Source of the DNA: Pterois miles
Lineage: Eukaryota; Chordata; Actinopteri; Perciformes; Scorpaenidae
NCBI GenBank assembly: GCA_947000775.1
Contig: CAMQGK010000637.1
Span: 11,945,501-12,009,500, forward strand
Reading direction: 5' to 3'
Length of the DNA: 64,000 bases
A program made the translations under genes and the position numbers. This document shows, in pieces, positions 1 through 20,400 of this stretch. The notes below the pieces were generated by a model. That model saw only the letters and a list, made by a program, of their open reading frames with translations. It had not been told where the DNA came from and ran no database searches. The first letter of the stretch is position 1; each line of letters begins with the position of its first letter.

Positions 1-682
1 CAGCCCTGCGCTGCATTATGGTGCCTATAGTACCCTATATGCAAATACATACACATTCATACGTAAACATGTGCAAGCCTACATACTGTACATGCAGTAT
101 ATAGTACATATCCTCAAATTTCATAAAGGGTGTCAGTCAACATAGATCAAAACTTTTCCCACCACTTCAGAGCAAATTCAAACACTGCCTGTTTTCTGGC
201 TGCCCCTGAATACATTAAATCCATTGATGAAGATGAAAGTAGCCTAACCAGCATCTCTGAGATTATACAGTATATGAAGAGGGTTCTTCAGCAGGAAGCT
301 GTATTACTGCTGTTAGTTTATTTATGATCTTACACTCTAAATACCTGTCACCATTTGGATAAGTCATTTTTGGAGTAAATGTGCTGTAGTAACTGTGATA
401 CAGACACGTGAACACTCCCACCAGCAGGGGGCAGTAAACATGTTTATCGCCACCACTCTGACGCCAGTTGACCCGCTGGTGACCCGGATGTTGATAGGTC
501 GTTAAATCCGGTATTTCCCCAGCCAGGTTACAATAATGAATTGTTAGCATTTTCAGGCCACTTCATATTCTTCAGCGTAACAAAACCAGACGCCCAGAAA
601 AATATCTAAAAGTGGTGTCTGAGACTTACCAGCAATATCGTCTTTAGTCAGCCAGCAAACAAAACCACAGAGCATTGTAAAG
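1..682. promoter_or_regulatory. Region upstream of prkra, including 5' UTR and promoter
   Basis: No supported coding sequence; short ORFs here match nothing I know. It must hold the prkra promoter and 5' UTR. There is no obvious TATA box near the expected start. The CTCF-like site at 421-434 is listed separately. Confidence 0.45.
421..434 (+). promoter_or_regulatory. CTCF-like motif upstream of prkra
   Basis: CCAGCAGGGGGCAG fits the CTCF core consensus CCASYAGRKGGCRS at all positions and lies about 250 bp upstream of the prkra ATG. The match is seen; binding is inferred. Confidence 0.45.
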
Positions 683-8797
<8,115 letters not shown>

Positions 8798-9712
8798 AAC
8801 CACCATCTGCTTCACCTGTCTTGTCACATATATTAGCTGATGTCCAGTCACGATAAGGCTGTAGGTCATTCCTCCCACTAGTCTTCCTGTCAATGGACGA
8901 TTTGAGGTCAAGGTATATTTTTATAATTATCACAAAGCAGATCCACAATAACTCAGTATACACTGACTTGAATCAGGCAACTGTAGAGCAGTATTTGTGA
9001 GGGTACTCAATATTAACAATCAGCTATAAATGAAATGTCTTGGGGTTGTTAGATTACCAGCTGTTTTACTTGAGATGTGCTGTATTTAAGCAAATGTACA
9101 TGTGTAAATGAGAGGAACAGTGAATAATATGAAGCACTTCCACATTATCTTTTTATATGTTTAGTTTCAGCTATATTTATATATGTTTTTGTGTGCTTTA
9201 GTGGGAATTTTTGCCTCCTTCTTTATTCAGGCTGCAGATATTTTTAGGTTCCAGTTGTCCTAATTTATTCTTTTTATTAGTTTCCTGCCCTGTAGCAAAA
9301 CATTGAGCTATATTGAGCCAATAGAAGATCTTAAACTTTTAATTTGCTTTAGCCTTTCTGTTAAACTCTAAAATGAAAGTGAACTGAAAGAGATTATTTT
9401 GACTTGTGTTATATTTGAAAGGATGATCTGCATTCTGATCCACTCTTCCACTCTTCTATCTGTCCGTAAACAGTCTACAGTGCAATCCCCGCTGTCTGTA
9501 TCGGGTTGACTCCCAGAATAGATTTAACATGTTAATTCATATTCCCATCATGCTGGTTTGTTGCCATTTTTTGCAGTGTGCCTCATAGTACCGTGTGATA
9601 TATTTAATACGTTTAATGACTGCTGTCCTCTGCTGTATGAACAGTTCCTTGGTGGGGAGCAGCAGCAACAACGTGTATGAATCTAGAAAATAAACCCAAA
9701 CACTAAATGTTA
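8798..9712 (+). other. prkra: prkra 3' UTR (inferred)
   Basis: Non-coding AT-rich sequence after the stop. The first convincing poly(A) signal is AATAAA at 9689-9694, followed by a GT-rich stretch (gagtgtccgtttctgtt) about 20 nt on. The transcript end is therefore placed near 9710. Later AATAAA copies near 10107 and 10278 could give longer forms. Confidence 0.55.
9689..9694 (+). terminator. Candidate poly(A) signal of prkra
   Basis: Canonical AATAAA about 890 nt after the stop codon, with a GT-rich downstream element. Confidence 0.55.
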
Positions 9713-10536
9713 ACGAGTGTCCGTTTCTGTTAATAGTCGTACGAATAGACCGTATGGAGAGAACAGATTGCTGCGGTGCCTTCAGGAGCTGTGTGCAGTG
9801 TTATTGAATGAAACGTCTCTCGTGGGAGCTGACCACTTGACGGCCATCGGTTTATGAGGCTGCACATGTTGCAGTTTTGGTACAAAGGCAATTACACCAG
9901 GGCATGTGCACTGATGCTGTCATTGATTTGTGCAGTCTAGTAACTGAGAGACAAGAGGGAACGTGTTTATTGTACAAACGGATGTTATTGTTGTTCACTG
10001 CATGACAGGTGGTTTAGAGATTTTGGAAAGTTTTTTTTTTTTTTTTAAGGCTGATCATCTTGAGGAAAATGTCAATTAGACATTTTGACCAGTACTGATT
10101 GCACTTAATAAATTAATAATGTAATTTTGTATAAATTCGCCACTGGTCTGCATTTGCGCTCTACAAGATGTCTTTATACAGAGCATGATCATACATATTT
10201 CTTGCTCAGAATCAGATGTAATAATTCAGATGACTGTTGCTGAAGTCTGTCTATTTTTTTTTTTTTAAACCCAGAAATAAAGTCAACTTCTAAGCAAGTT
10301 TATTATAGTAAACTAAAATGAAAATAAGCAATGGAAAATGTTTTTAATAAAATGAAACTAAATTTAAAAAAGTCCTTTTCAGTTTTAGTTCCTTAACTCT
10401 AATGTATCACTGGCAAAAAAAGGAGATGGCATCAGTTATCCTCAACTGACACTGAACCACTAAAACTGACCAGACTTGACATCCAGAAGATGGAGCTATG
10501 CTGCAATTGTTTCACTTTGGATGCTAAAGTAATGCA
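9713..10536. other. Intergenic, no gene seen
   Basis: No ORF with recognisable homology. T-runs at 10030-10046 and 10254-10266. From about 10280 on it becomes an A-rich 'actaaaatgaaa' type sequence that resumes after the SINE (10980-11140). Confidence 0.55.
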
Positions 10537-11145
10537 AAGATTAAACATCCATCCATCCATCCATCCATCGTCAACCGCTTATCCCGTTAGGGGTCGCGGG
10601 GGGGCTGGAGCCGATCCCAGCTGGCATAGGGCGAAGGCAGGGTACACCCTGGACAGGTCGCCAGTCCATCACAGGGCACATAGAGACAGAAAACATATAG
10701 ACAGACAACCATTCACACTCACATTCACACCTACGGGCAATTTAGAGTCATCAATTAACCTAAACAGCATGTCTTTGGACGGTGGGAGGAAGCCGGAGTA
10801 CCCGGAGAGAACCCACGCTTACACGGGGAGAACATGCAAACTCCACACAGAAGAGCCGCAAGCTTGAATCGAACCTGCGACCCTCTTGCTGTGAGGCGAC
10901 AGCGCTAACCACTACACCACCGTGCAGCCCAAGATTAAACATTATGACCATTATTCCGACTCAGACATTATACCTGGCCCTAAAAAAAACAAACTAAAAC
11001 TAAATATACAAAAAGTAAAATTAAACCCTTTTAAAAGACTGGAATTAAACTAAAAATAGCAAACACTCCGAAAACTAATTCAAACTAAAATGAAATCAAA
11101 AGTCAAACGTAAAATAAAAACTAATTCAAAATTCAAAACTATAAC
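10280..11145. repeat. A-rich 'actaaaact' repeat interrupted by the SINE
   Basis: The stretches before (10300-10380) and after (10980-11140) the SINE share irregular aaactaaaa / aaaatgaaa text typical of a low-complexity teleost interspersed repeat. The SINE lies between them, so the SINE is younger if both halves belong to one element, which is inferred. Confidence 0.35.
10549..10930 (-). mobile_element. tRNA-headed SINE-like element with GGAT tail, 382 bp, with target duplication
   Basis: Read on the - strand it begins with a tRNA-like head: box-A-like TGTAGTGGTTAGC and box-B-like GGTTCGATTC about 30 nt apart. It then has a body with GAACATGCAAACTCC-type text in antisense, and ends in (GGAT)n, seen as (ATCC)n at 10545-10568. 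The 12-bp repeat AAGATTAAACAT occurs perfectly at 10537-10548 and 10931-10942, a target-site duplication. This head and body are very common in teleost genomes. Confidence 0.85.
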
Positions 11146-14100
11146 CTTGGGTCTATGTTAACTTTCCATGTTTTCAATAGAAACGTTGACCAATTTAGCC
11201 CACATTTATGATGATATAACATTCATCGTGTAGTTGTTATTAATCAGAAATAAGTGGCGTTACATTCATCAATAGCAGCTATATAGTTGGCCCTTTTGGT
11301 AACAGTGACAAACTGCTGGAAAGTCATGTCTGACAACATCTAACTGACTAACCCTAATAATGCTGGCAGATATGTAACGTTAAACCTGCAATAACTCTTG
11401 TTTTTTTGTTAATTAACTTTAATCACTTTTACATATAATCCACAAACTCCTCATCAGCTGAGTTTTCCAGTTTTATTAGAACAAGCACTATGTAGCAGCA
11501 GTGTACAGTGTTCATGGAAAGATATGTACTTTGTTAAAATTGCACTTTAGAAGGTACCCATCTAGAAATAGATCAGAAAGAAAAGGAGCTGACACAGTGC
11601 TTTGTGATACATGTCAGTCCAAAACAACAAGGAAAAACATGAGAATCCAATTGAATAAAACAAAACCTTTTTTTTTTTTTGTAAGGCATCTGCAACATTC
11701 ATTGGCAGGCTAAGTTGTCTAGACATGCAGGTGCAACAGTGGATGAAGAAAGCATGAAGACGATTTCATGATGACTTTTTTCACTACTGTCTCTATGATA
11801 CCAAACTCTATGCAAAGCATTGCTCCTACCCCCAAACACACTGCTGTGATTAAGATTAAAAAATATCACTGACGTAGGAGGAAAAAGGAAACAGCTTTCG
11901 CAGCAGTGACCCATCTTCTAAATGTGCTGTATTTACAGTGATCTCCAAAAATGTTACATGTCGTAGTGGAGTAGCGGAGCAGTGCAGACCATCTGCAAGC
12001 ATTTTACAGTTTTTTTTCCCTCATCTAATGTCAAAGACATCTCTCTTTTAAGACTTGAGACACTTAGTTCTCAGCTAAACAATCAATGCTAACTGTATAA
12101 TTTATCATCTGTAGGCAGGTGGAGTCTGGGTAATGTGTGGAGTTTAATGGCATACCTTCTTGGCATGGAGAGTCTTATCAGTAGTGTGTTTGTGAGGCAT
12201 TAATAAATGCATTAAGGCACAGCAAGTGAAACTGACGCTGACGAGTTCTAGCATTTAGTTTGTCATCAGGGATAAAATTAAAAGCACATTAAGTACACAT
12301 TTAAAAAAAAAAAAAAAAAAAAAAAGGAGGGTATGGATGCAAAGCAGTACTACCTTTTTTGGTTTGTAATCTACAGTACCATAGGAACAGTGCACACAAG
12401 ATGGATTTGCTTCACATAGTTTCATTCTACATATTTATATTCACTCTTTTTCTTCCTTCGGTGTCCTCACCCTGCGGTCCTGAACGAGGGGAATCAACTT
12501 AAATGTGCTCGTACACACCGTGTGGACAATGTGTCACTACTTGTGTGTGTGTTGGAGGTTGATTTCAGTTATATTTTTCTTACTCAAACACAAAAAGAGG
12601 GACACTAATTAAAACATTAAAGCTAATCTGCTTTGCATTAAATACACAAATTGCTTATAGGTTACTGGTGCTTTGCAGAAGCCCAGATCATAGCAGTAAA
12701 GTCTCTGGGGAATCACACACATTTGGAGATTTGAACAGTATAACTGTTAAACTTGTTTGGCTTTAATATCGAAAATGTTTGAGAATAAATTTACATCGCT
12801 GACCTACAGTAAACTGCATTTTCATGGGACGACCTGTAGGTGGCTCCGGTGCTTCATATTGTAGACTTTTTAGCTGAATAAGTCAGTGCTGACACAATTA
12901 ACTAACTACTGTTATATTAACTAAAAGGAAATTTGTTTTCCTATTTTGATGACTGATTAATGATGTAGGTAATTGATCAAGAAAAATACCAGTTGAGTTA
13001 CTGATATTTGTCTTTCTTTGTTTCATATCATGTAAAGTTTTGGTTGTTAGTTAGAACAAGGATGTAAATGTAAATTATTTTTTGTCATTTTTGACAAAAC
13101 GTTTTTTGATCATTTACAAGTAATTGCACAACTAGCTGGACATAGACGAGTGTTTAGCCTCATACTGGAAAGATGTTTCACTGTCAAGTCTATTTATAAA
13201 GAGCCCCGAATCACTAGTGTCTCTGAGGGCTTTACAAACTGTTCAACCTGCTACACCACCGTTACTTAGAACTGTGATTCAGATAAGTGATGTTTGAGAG
13301 AGCGTATTATATATGGTGTGGCTCTATATGGAGGGAGTTATGTGTGTATTTATGCAACCATGTGATTCAGAGGAGTTGGTGTCATATAACAAAGTTTAAA
13401 ATTAGACAGTGGAGCAGGGGAGGGCTGAGATGACCCACTATGTACACAGAATCTCCACTTTGAGGAGAAACTGGACTCCAGGGCAGATCTGTATTGACGT
13501 TAAAAAAAAAAAAAAAAAAAACATCTGTAAAGGTTTTAGGCATCTCCTGTATTACAAATACCAGAATAGGATTTATATTTTAAAACCTACTTCTTCCACC
13601 CCGTGATCAGCTTTTAGAGCCGCTGTTTGAAAATACTCATTATAAATTCCATCTATGGACACCACACTTCCTCTGCTGCAGTCGAGATTCATTTTAAATG
13701 AGTATGTTTCCCAAGAGACAGTACTACTATCACACAGATTCAACAGTATTAAAAGGCAAAAATAAATAAAATCTGCCAATTCACATCATACTATTTCACT
13801 AGATTCTGAGTCCAAGATATTTTATAAAAATACCTTTTTTTCTACAATAATTGATGATATAGTAAATGCGGCTTTATGCCAGTGAAAGCTGCTCTCTAAA
13901 CATGCACATAGGTATCGTAAGTAATCAAAAGGTCTATTTCAGAGGCTATTCTAACTCAAACTGCTGTCAGAAATCAAATGGCTTCAAAGAAAAAGCGCTA
14001 AATCATATGACTTGTATGGTGTCTTTTTAAGGCAAGGACATATTCAGAAGTCAAAGGGGCTGACGAGAGATCTACATAGAAGTGGTACGATTGTTGCCCT

Positions 14101-14335
14101 GACAACCCAGCTTCCACAAGCACAATGAAGGTGGTCCTACAGGATGTTTCCACGGACGGATGACCACGTGGCAGTGCCACAGAACCTCGATAGGGTCGCT
14201 GGCCATCAGGCCTCATCCCTCAGCTCTGCATGTGGATGTTTCATTGTTAACCTGTTTCTCTTGACACCTTTATTGTGCATAGGTAACGGCCGTCTTGTCT
14301 GCGTTGACGAAATGATAGACATGGCAATCCGTGTG
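11146..14335. other. Convergent intergenic region / possible long 3' UTR of osbpl6
   Basis: No conserved ORF. A-runs at 12302-12325 and 13502-13520 would be T-runs in an osbpl6 transcript. A short stretch near 13180-13240 (tctatttataaagagccccg...gggctttaca) recalls a teleost repeat. Candidate - strand AATAAA signals are at 14269-14274 (62 nt past the stop) and 11472-11477, so the osbpl6 3' UTR could be very short or nearly 3 kb. Confidence 0.4.
14269..14274 (-). terminator. Candidate proximal poly(A) signal of osbpl6
   Basis: AATAAA on the - strand only 62 nt after the osbpl6 stop codon. This is unusually close, and a distal signal is also possible. Confidence 0.3.
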
Positions 14336-14447
14336 CTACCACAGGTTCACTGTAGATTCCATATTGATGAAGCCGGGATTTTTGCGGAGCTCCCAATATG
14401 TGTTGTTGGAGACCCACCTCTCCCTGTGATTGGCATCAACCACTTTC
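14336..14447 (-). CDS. osbpl6: osbpl6 last coding exon
   Basis: Acceptor ttttcttccag. Encodes KVVDANHRERWVSNNTYWEL through RKNPGFINMESTVNLW, then TAG at 14338-14336. The end matches the C-terminus of human ORP6 except for a one-residue longer tail. Confidence 0.95.
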
Positions 14448-17400
14448 CTGGAAGAAAAGACGAAGAAGTAACAGTTGTAAGTGAATGTAATGAGAAGAAA
14501 AACACACCATCTAAATTTATTACACAGCATTGTTGAATACTCATTTCCGATTGGTCAGTTATGGCGTTCTACAATCTCGTATTTCCTTTCCGTTGCTGAT
14601 CTGAGACTCTGGAGGACCATTTTGTGTCATATTATTATTTATTTATATTATTTATATATTCATTAGTTACATTTTAACTACCGTAAGTAGCCGTGCAAAA
14701 AGCAGGACAACGTACAGTGAGTGGGTCATCTCCACAAACCCTCCACTTTGCAACAGGGTCCTGCATCACCCTGTCAGGATTTATGTTACAACAATGACCA
14801 GCCCGCTGTACGTTATACCTTACTTATAAACTAGAACCATGTGTAGGTACAACTTCATAAATTGGATAAAAAGTATGTGTTTCTTTCAGTTTTTGAGTTT
14901 TATTCATCTGGTTACTGGTCTCTGTGCTTACTTGAAGAAGCGTGGCTCTAGTTTGATGTTGTTCTCCTCGTTCCACTTCCGTCTGACCCTCTGCAGGTCC
15001 TCAATACGCTGCTTGTCTAAGGATGCCATCTCCAGGTTCCCCTCCTCCAGATGCCTGTGACCCAAACATCGCTTTTCAGTAAACGGTAAATCAGATGGTC
15101 ACACAAATAACATTTTGCATTTGCAAAACTCAAATATTCACTTTGAATCTTAAACTGGACATCTCAGTCTGTCCTCATGCAAAAACAATATTATGAGCAG
15201 ATGAACTCATATAGCACTCTTCTCTGCGGCACTTTTTTCACACTTGGTGGATGTGATGCTGTACCTTTGATCGGGCCTGAATCGGGCATCCGTGCGGGGC
15301 AGAGCGTCTTTCAACTCGGGGCAAAGCTCATTCAGTTCAATGGCGAACCTGGTGAAGCCATAGTACAACTCATAGTCTGTGGGCATGGAGCCTGACAAGG
15401 AGAAGAAACGTTAACCAAAAATCTTAAAAATCAGTTTATCAGCATTAACGTTCCTGCCCACCCTAGCCACAGAAATGTGTCAGAGAACAAAACTGTTAAG
15501 TGGCCAGTAACCAGTTAAAGGGCTCATATGAAGTCCAGCGCCTACCTGGCCTCCAGATGCATTTGGCAGAAGGTGGGACACCACAGTAAAGGCCCTCATG
15601 CCATTTTCCAAAAAGCCTGTGGATCACTTTCCCTTCTTGATCCATCACAAATCCTTGAACCTCATTCACATTAGAACTCCAGTAGTTTCCCTGAAAACAA
15701 ACACCATAGCTTCCCTTTACCACAATGCAGTGCATTTAAATCACCTTAGCACTGTAATCACCGGTTGGTCAAGGTGTTTTACCTTGACGAATGTAAGTTT
15801 GCAGAGGCAAACGCTGCTCTTTGTGTTTCTGATGGTGATCTCTCCGTAGTGTTCGATCCACCGTCGTCCACTGAGGATGTTGTGCACACAGGTGGTGACT
15901 TTGTTCCACTCATAGTGATCTCCAAACCTAGACGTACACAGTAACAGCCTTGGTTGTGGAGATGAAATCGATGGATTTGATCTTAATCACTATGCAAAGC
16001 AGCTGAATCAGTGTTACCTGGGAAGCATGAGATTCACGGTCCCAATCGGTAAAATCTCCATTGATTTTCCCCAGAACTTGTTTTTCCATCTCACATCTGA
16101 AATCAGTAAAGAACGTCGGAAATTAAAAACAATGTCTTTGCACTTCTTTTCAAAATGTTGGAAATAAAAAGCTAATTTTAAAACTTCAACAGGATATTGA
16201 AGAGTCTAAATGGGACTGTAAGGTTCATCCGCTAAGTCAGAGACCCCAAGAGGAAAACTCCTCACTAATCAACAGGTATGTAACCTACCTTGCCAGAAGG
16301 TGAAATTCTTTGACTCACAGTGGCAGGCGGAGATGGGAGGGTGGTGGCTCACCTGTGAGACAAGATCAAACTATAACTACCGCCTTGTGGTTTTATACCT
16401 TCGCAGACAAGGTCAAGTTGTAGTTTACATCCATGTCTGTCCAAAATGTCATTTTATCCTTGTGAAATTGTCATAATTAGCATAACTTTTGACCACCAAA
16501 ATCTAATCAGGTCATCCTTGAGTCCAAATGGCTGTTTGTTCCAAATTTAAAGAAATTCATTCAAGGCGTTCCTGAGATATCGCATTCACAAGACGGCCGT
16601 GAGGTCACAGTGACCTTGACCTTTGACCTTCAAAATCTAATTGGTGTGTCCTTGAGCCCAAACAATGACTTTCATTTTTTCAGTGTACCATACTGTCACT
16701 TTTTACGACATACTATGACTTAAAATCTTTGAAATACTATGAATTTTTACACTGTGACTTGATTTTTTTACGAAATACTATACTATTATTTTTTCCTCGA
16801 CATACTATACTGTGACTCATTTATTTTTTAGACATACTATACAGTGACTTTCTAATGTTATTAACATACTATACCATGATTTATTTTTGATGTATTATAC
16901 AATGACTTTTTTTTTTCCGACATATATTACCATAATTGTTTTTTGACTATACTATGACAATTTTTTTTGACATGCTATACTATAACTTTATTTTTTTCGA
17001 CATACAGTACTATACTATGTTTTCTATTTTTCAACATACTATCCTATGACTTTTTTTCAGCAGACTATACCATACTTTTTAAAATTTTTTCCAACATATA
17101 CTATGTTTTCGAAATAATATACTATATACTATGACTGTTCACATTTTTTTCTACATACTATACTTTAACATTTTTTTCTACATACTACACAATGACTTTT
17201 TGGATTTTTTTCTCGAACTATACTTTTACTTTTTTGGATATACTATACTATGACTTTATTTTTTCAACATAATATACTAAAACTTGATTTTTTCGACAAA
17301 CTACACTAAGACTTTTCTCAATATACTTTACTATCACTTTTTCAATAGGCTATACAAGGACTTTTTTTTCAACATACTTTACAACAACTTTTTTTTTTTA

Positions 17401-20400
17401 ATTTTTTGACAAACTACTATGATTTTTTTTCATTTTCTGACATACTATACTAGGCCTTTTTTTCGACACTATACTGTGACTTATTTTTCAACATACTATA
17501 CCATGACTATTTTTTACAACATACTATGCTATTACTTTTTGACATGCAATACCATGACATTTTTTGACAAACTATACCATTTTATTTTTTTCTACATACT
17601 ATGCTGTAACTTTCTTTTTTTTTTCCAACATACTATACTATGGCTGATTAATTTTCGTCTCAATCATATTATACTATGACAACTATATTATGACATACTG
17701 TACTATTTATAATACGCAATACTATAACTCTAAATTGTTTGACATATACTATGACATTAATTTTTTTTCAACATACTATGTTTTGATTTCTTAAATTTTT
17801 TTACATACTGTATCATGACTTTTTTTGACATACTATTCTGACTTTTCAATTTTTTCGTCATACTATACTATGACTTTTTAGAAAAAAAAATCTACATAGT
17901 ATACTATGACATTTTTTATTTTTTTTTGCCATCCTATACTATGACGGTTTTTGACATACTATACCATGACTTTATTTTTTCAAAGAAACTATGCTATAAC
18001 TTTATTTGACATGCAATACTATGACATTTTTCAACATACTATACCATGACTTTATTTTTTCAACATACTTGATGACTTTTTCATTTTTTTGAGATACTAT
18101 ATAACATTTTCTGAGATATTATATGATGACTTTTTAAAATTTTTTGACATATTATACTATGAATTTAAATTTTCATCATCAAGTGTTTTTGCAAGTTTGA
18201 CATTTATTTTTCATCTTGTTTATAATCACATTAAATAATGACATGTCAAACAGACAAATACAACTGAAATAACAAAAATATTTTTTGGAATATTCCAATT
18301 AATGGCCTTTCTGTGATTACCTCATTGACAAAATTATTCAACCCCTTAGGTATGTGCAACTTTAGTACTTACTACAACGTCCTTTTGCAACAATAACATC
18401 CTTTAGACGTGAAGCATAGTTTGACACAAGTTTCTTGCAGTAATCCACAGGTATCTTTGCCCATTCCTCATGGGCAAAGGCCTCCAGTTCATTAACATTT
18501 GTTGGCTTGCGTGCTGCAACTGCCGTCTTTAAGTCCCACCAGAGATTTTCAATAGGATTTAAGTCTGGTGATTGCGATGGCCACTCCAGAATCTTCCAGC
18601 CCTTCTTTTGCAACCAAGCTGTGGTAGATTTTGAGGTATGCTTAGGATCATTGTCCTGTTGGAAGGTCCAACATCTCCCAAGCCTCAGCTTTGTCACTGA
18701 CTGCATGGCATTTGCATCCAAGATCTCCTGGTAGTGAACTGAATTCATAATACCTTGCACACGCTGAAGATTCCCTGTACCTGAAGAAGCAAAACAACCC
18801 CAGAGCATGACTGACCCCCCACCGTGCTTCACAGTAGGCAGGGTGCTCTTTTCTTTATAGGCATCATTCTTTCTCCTCCACACGTACCGTTGATCCATTG
18901 GCCCAAAAAGTTCCAGTTTGGTCTCATCACTCCAGAGAACAGTATCCCAAAACCTTTGTGGTTTGTCCACATGGTTTTTGGCATACTGGAGTCGACTCTT
19001 CTTGTGCGCCTGGGAGTTCTTGCATGGAAGCCATCATTTCGCAGTGTGCGTCTTATTGTCTGGGCAGAAACCTGAATACCTCCCTTTGACATGTCCTGTC
19101 GTAGTTCCTCAGCTGTCACCCAGGGATTTTTCTCCACCTTTCGCCTCAGGTATCGCACAGCAGTTGCAGACAGTAACCTCTTTCTACCACGCCCAGGTAG
19201 CGTTTCCACTGTGCCTTTAGCTTTAAACTTGCAGACTATGCTCCCAATTGTGTCTCTTGAAATGTTTAGCCTCTTTGCCATCTTTTTATATCCATATCCT
19301 TGCTTATGAAGTGAAATGACCTCCTCTCTGAACTTTTTTGACCATTCCTTTGACTTCACCATGTTGCAAAGATGTCATTAACCGTCAAGAAGAGCCATGT
19401 GTCACAGTCCTTTTAAATCTGCTTAATTGCTGCTCATTAGGGTTCCGTTCCCATCTACAGGTGTTTTCATCAGCTGTTTGACAACACCTGATGGAAACCT
19501 CTGTTCTTAAGAGTGGTGGACTAGGGGGGTTGAATAATTTTGTCAACGAAGTAATCACTGAAAGGCTATTAATTGGAATATTCCAAAAAATATTTTTGTA
19601 ATTTCAGTTGTATTTGTCTATTTGACATATCATTATTTAATATGATTATAAACAAGATAAAAAATAAATGTCAAACTTGCAAAAACACTTATCTACTGTG
19701 GGGGTTGCATAATTTTGAACACAACTGTAATTTGACTGTTAACATGAAATTTTTCAAGATTCAATACATTGAACCATTTTCATGAAATATTTTGACATAC
19801 TATACTATGACTTTTTTCAAGAATTTTTTCAACATACTATAATATGACTTTTTATAATAATTTTTTTAACATACTATAATATGACTGTTAACAGGAAATT
19901 TTTCAAGATTCAACACTATGATCCGTTTTTCATGAAATTGTTTGACATATTATTGGACTTGGTTTAATCATAATATTGTTCAACATACTATAATATGCCA
20001 TATAACTATGGCGTTTTTTTGTAAAATTTTACAACATTTCACGAAATGACTTTTGCTCACCATAGAATCATTCCACAGGCTATACGACCACCATTTTTAC
20101 GTTTTTTTTCAATATCAAAAGAATTTGACGTTTTCGTCGTAAAATTTCGACATACTATGGCGTTTTTTTTAAATAAAATTTTACAATATTTCACGAAAGT
20201 ACTTTTGGTCACCAAAGAATCATTCTACATGTTATAATACGACCGTTTTCATGTTTTTTTTTTAAACTAAAAAAAACGTTAACGTTTTCGTCAAAAAATT
20301 TCGACATACTATACTATGGCGTTTTTTTGTAAAATTTTACAACATTTCTTGAAATGACTTTTGCTCACCATAGAATCATTCTACATGCTACAATACAACC

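Noticed and set aside
1..660. First exon of pjvk (human head-to-head neighbour of PRKRA)
   Set aside because: No sequence resembling pejvakin was found on the - strand before the left edge.
10490..10867. 125-aa ORF on + strand and an overlapping - strand ORF
   Set aside because: They run through the SINE; the coding look comes from the repeat body.
10760..10930. Genuine tRNA gene on the - strand
   Set aside because: Box A and B are present, but the stem-forming sequence is degenerate and the unit continues into a SINE body with target duplication.
14144..14536. 130-aa + strand ORF
   Set aside because: It lies antisense over the last osbpl6 exon and matches no known protein.
17419..17679. 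ORF in array A, and similar - strand ORFs at 51781-53267
   Set aside because: Repeat translations of the catactatactatg unit; no domain and low complexity.
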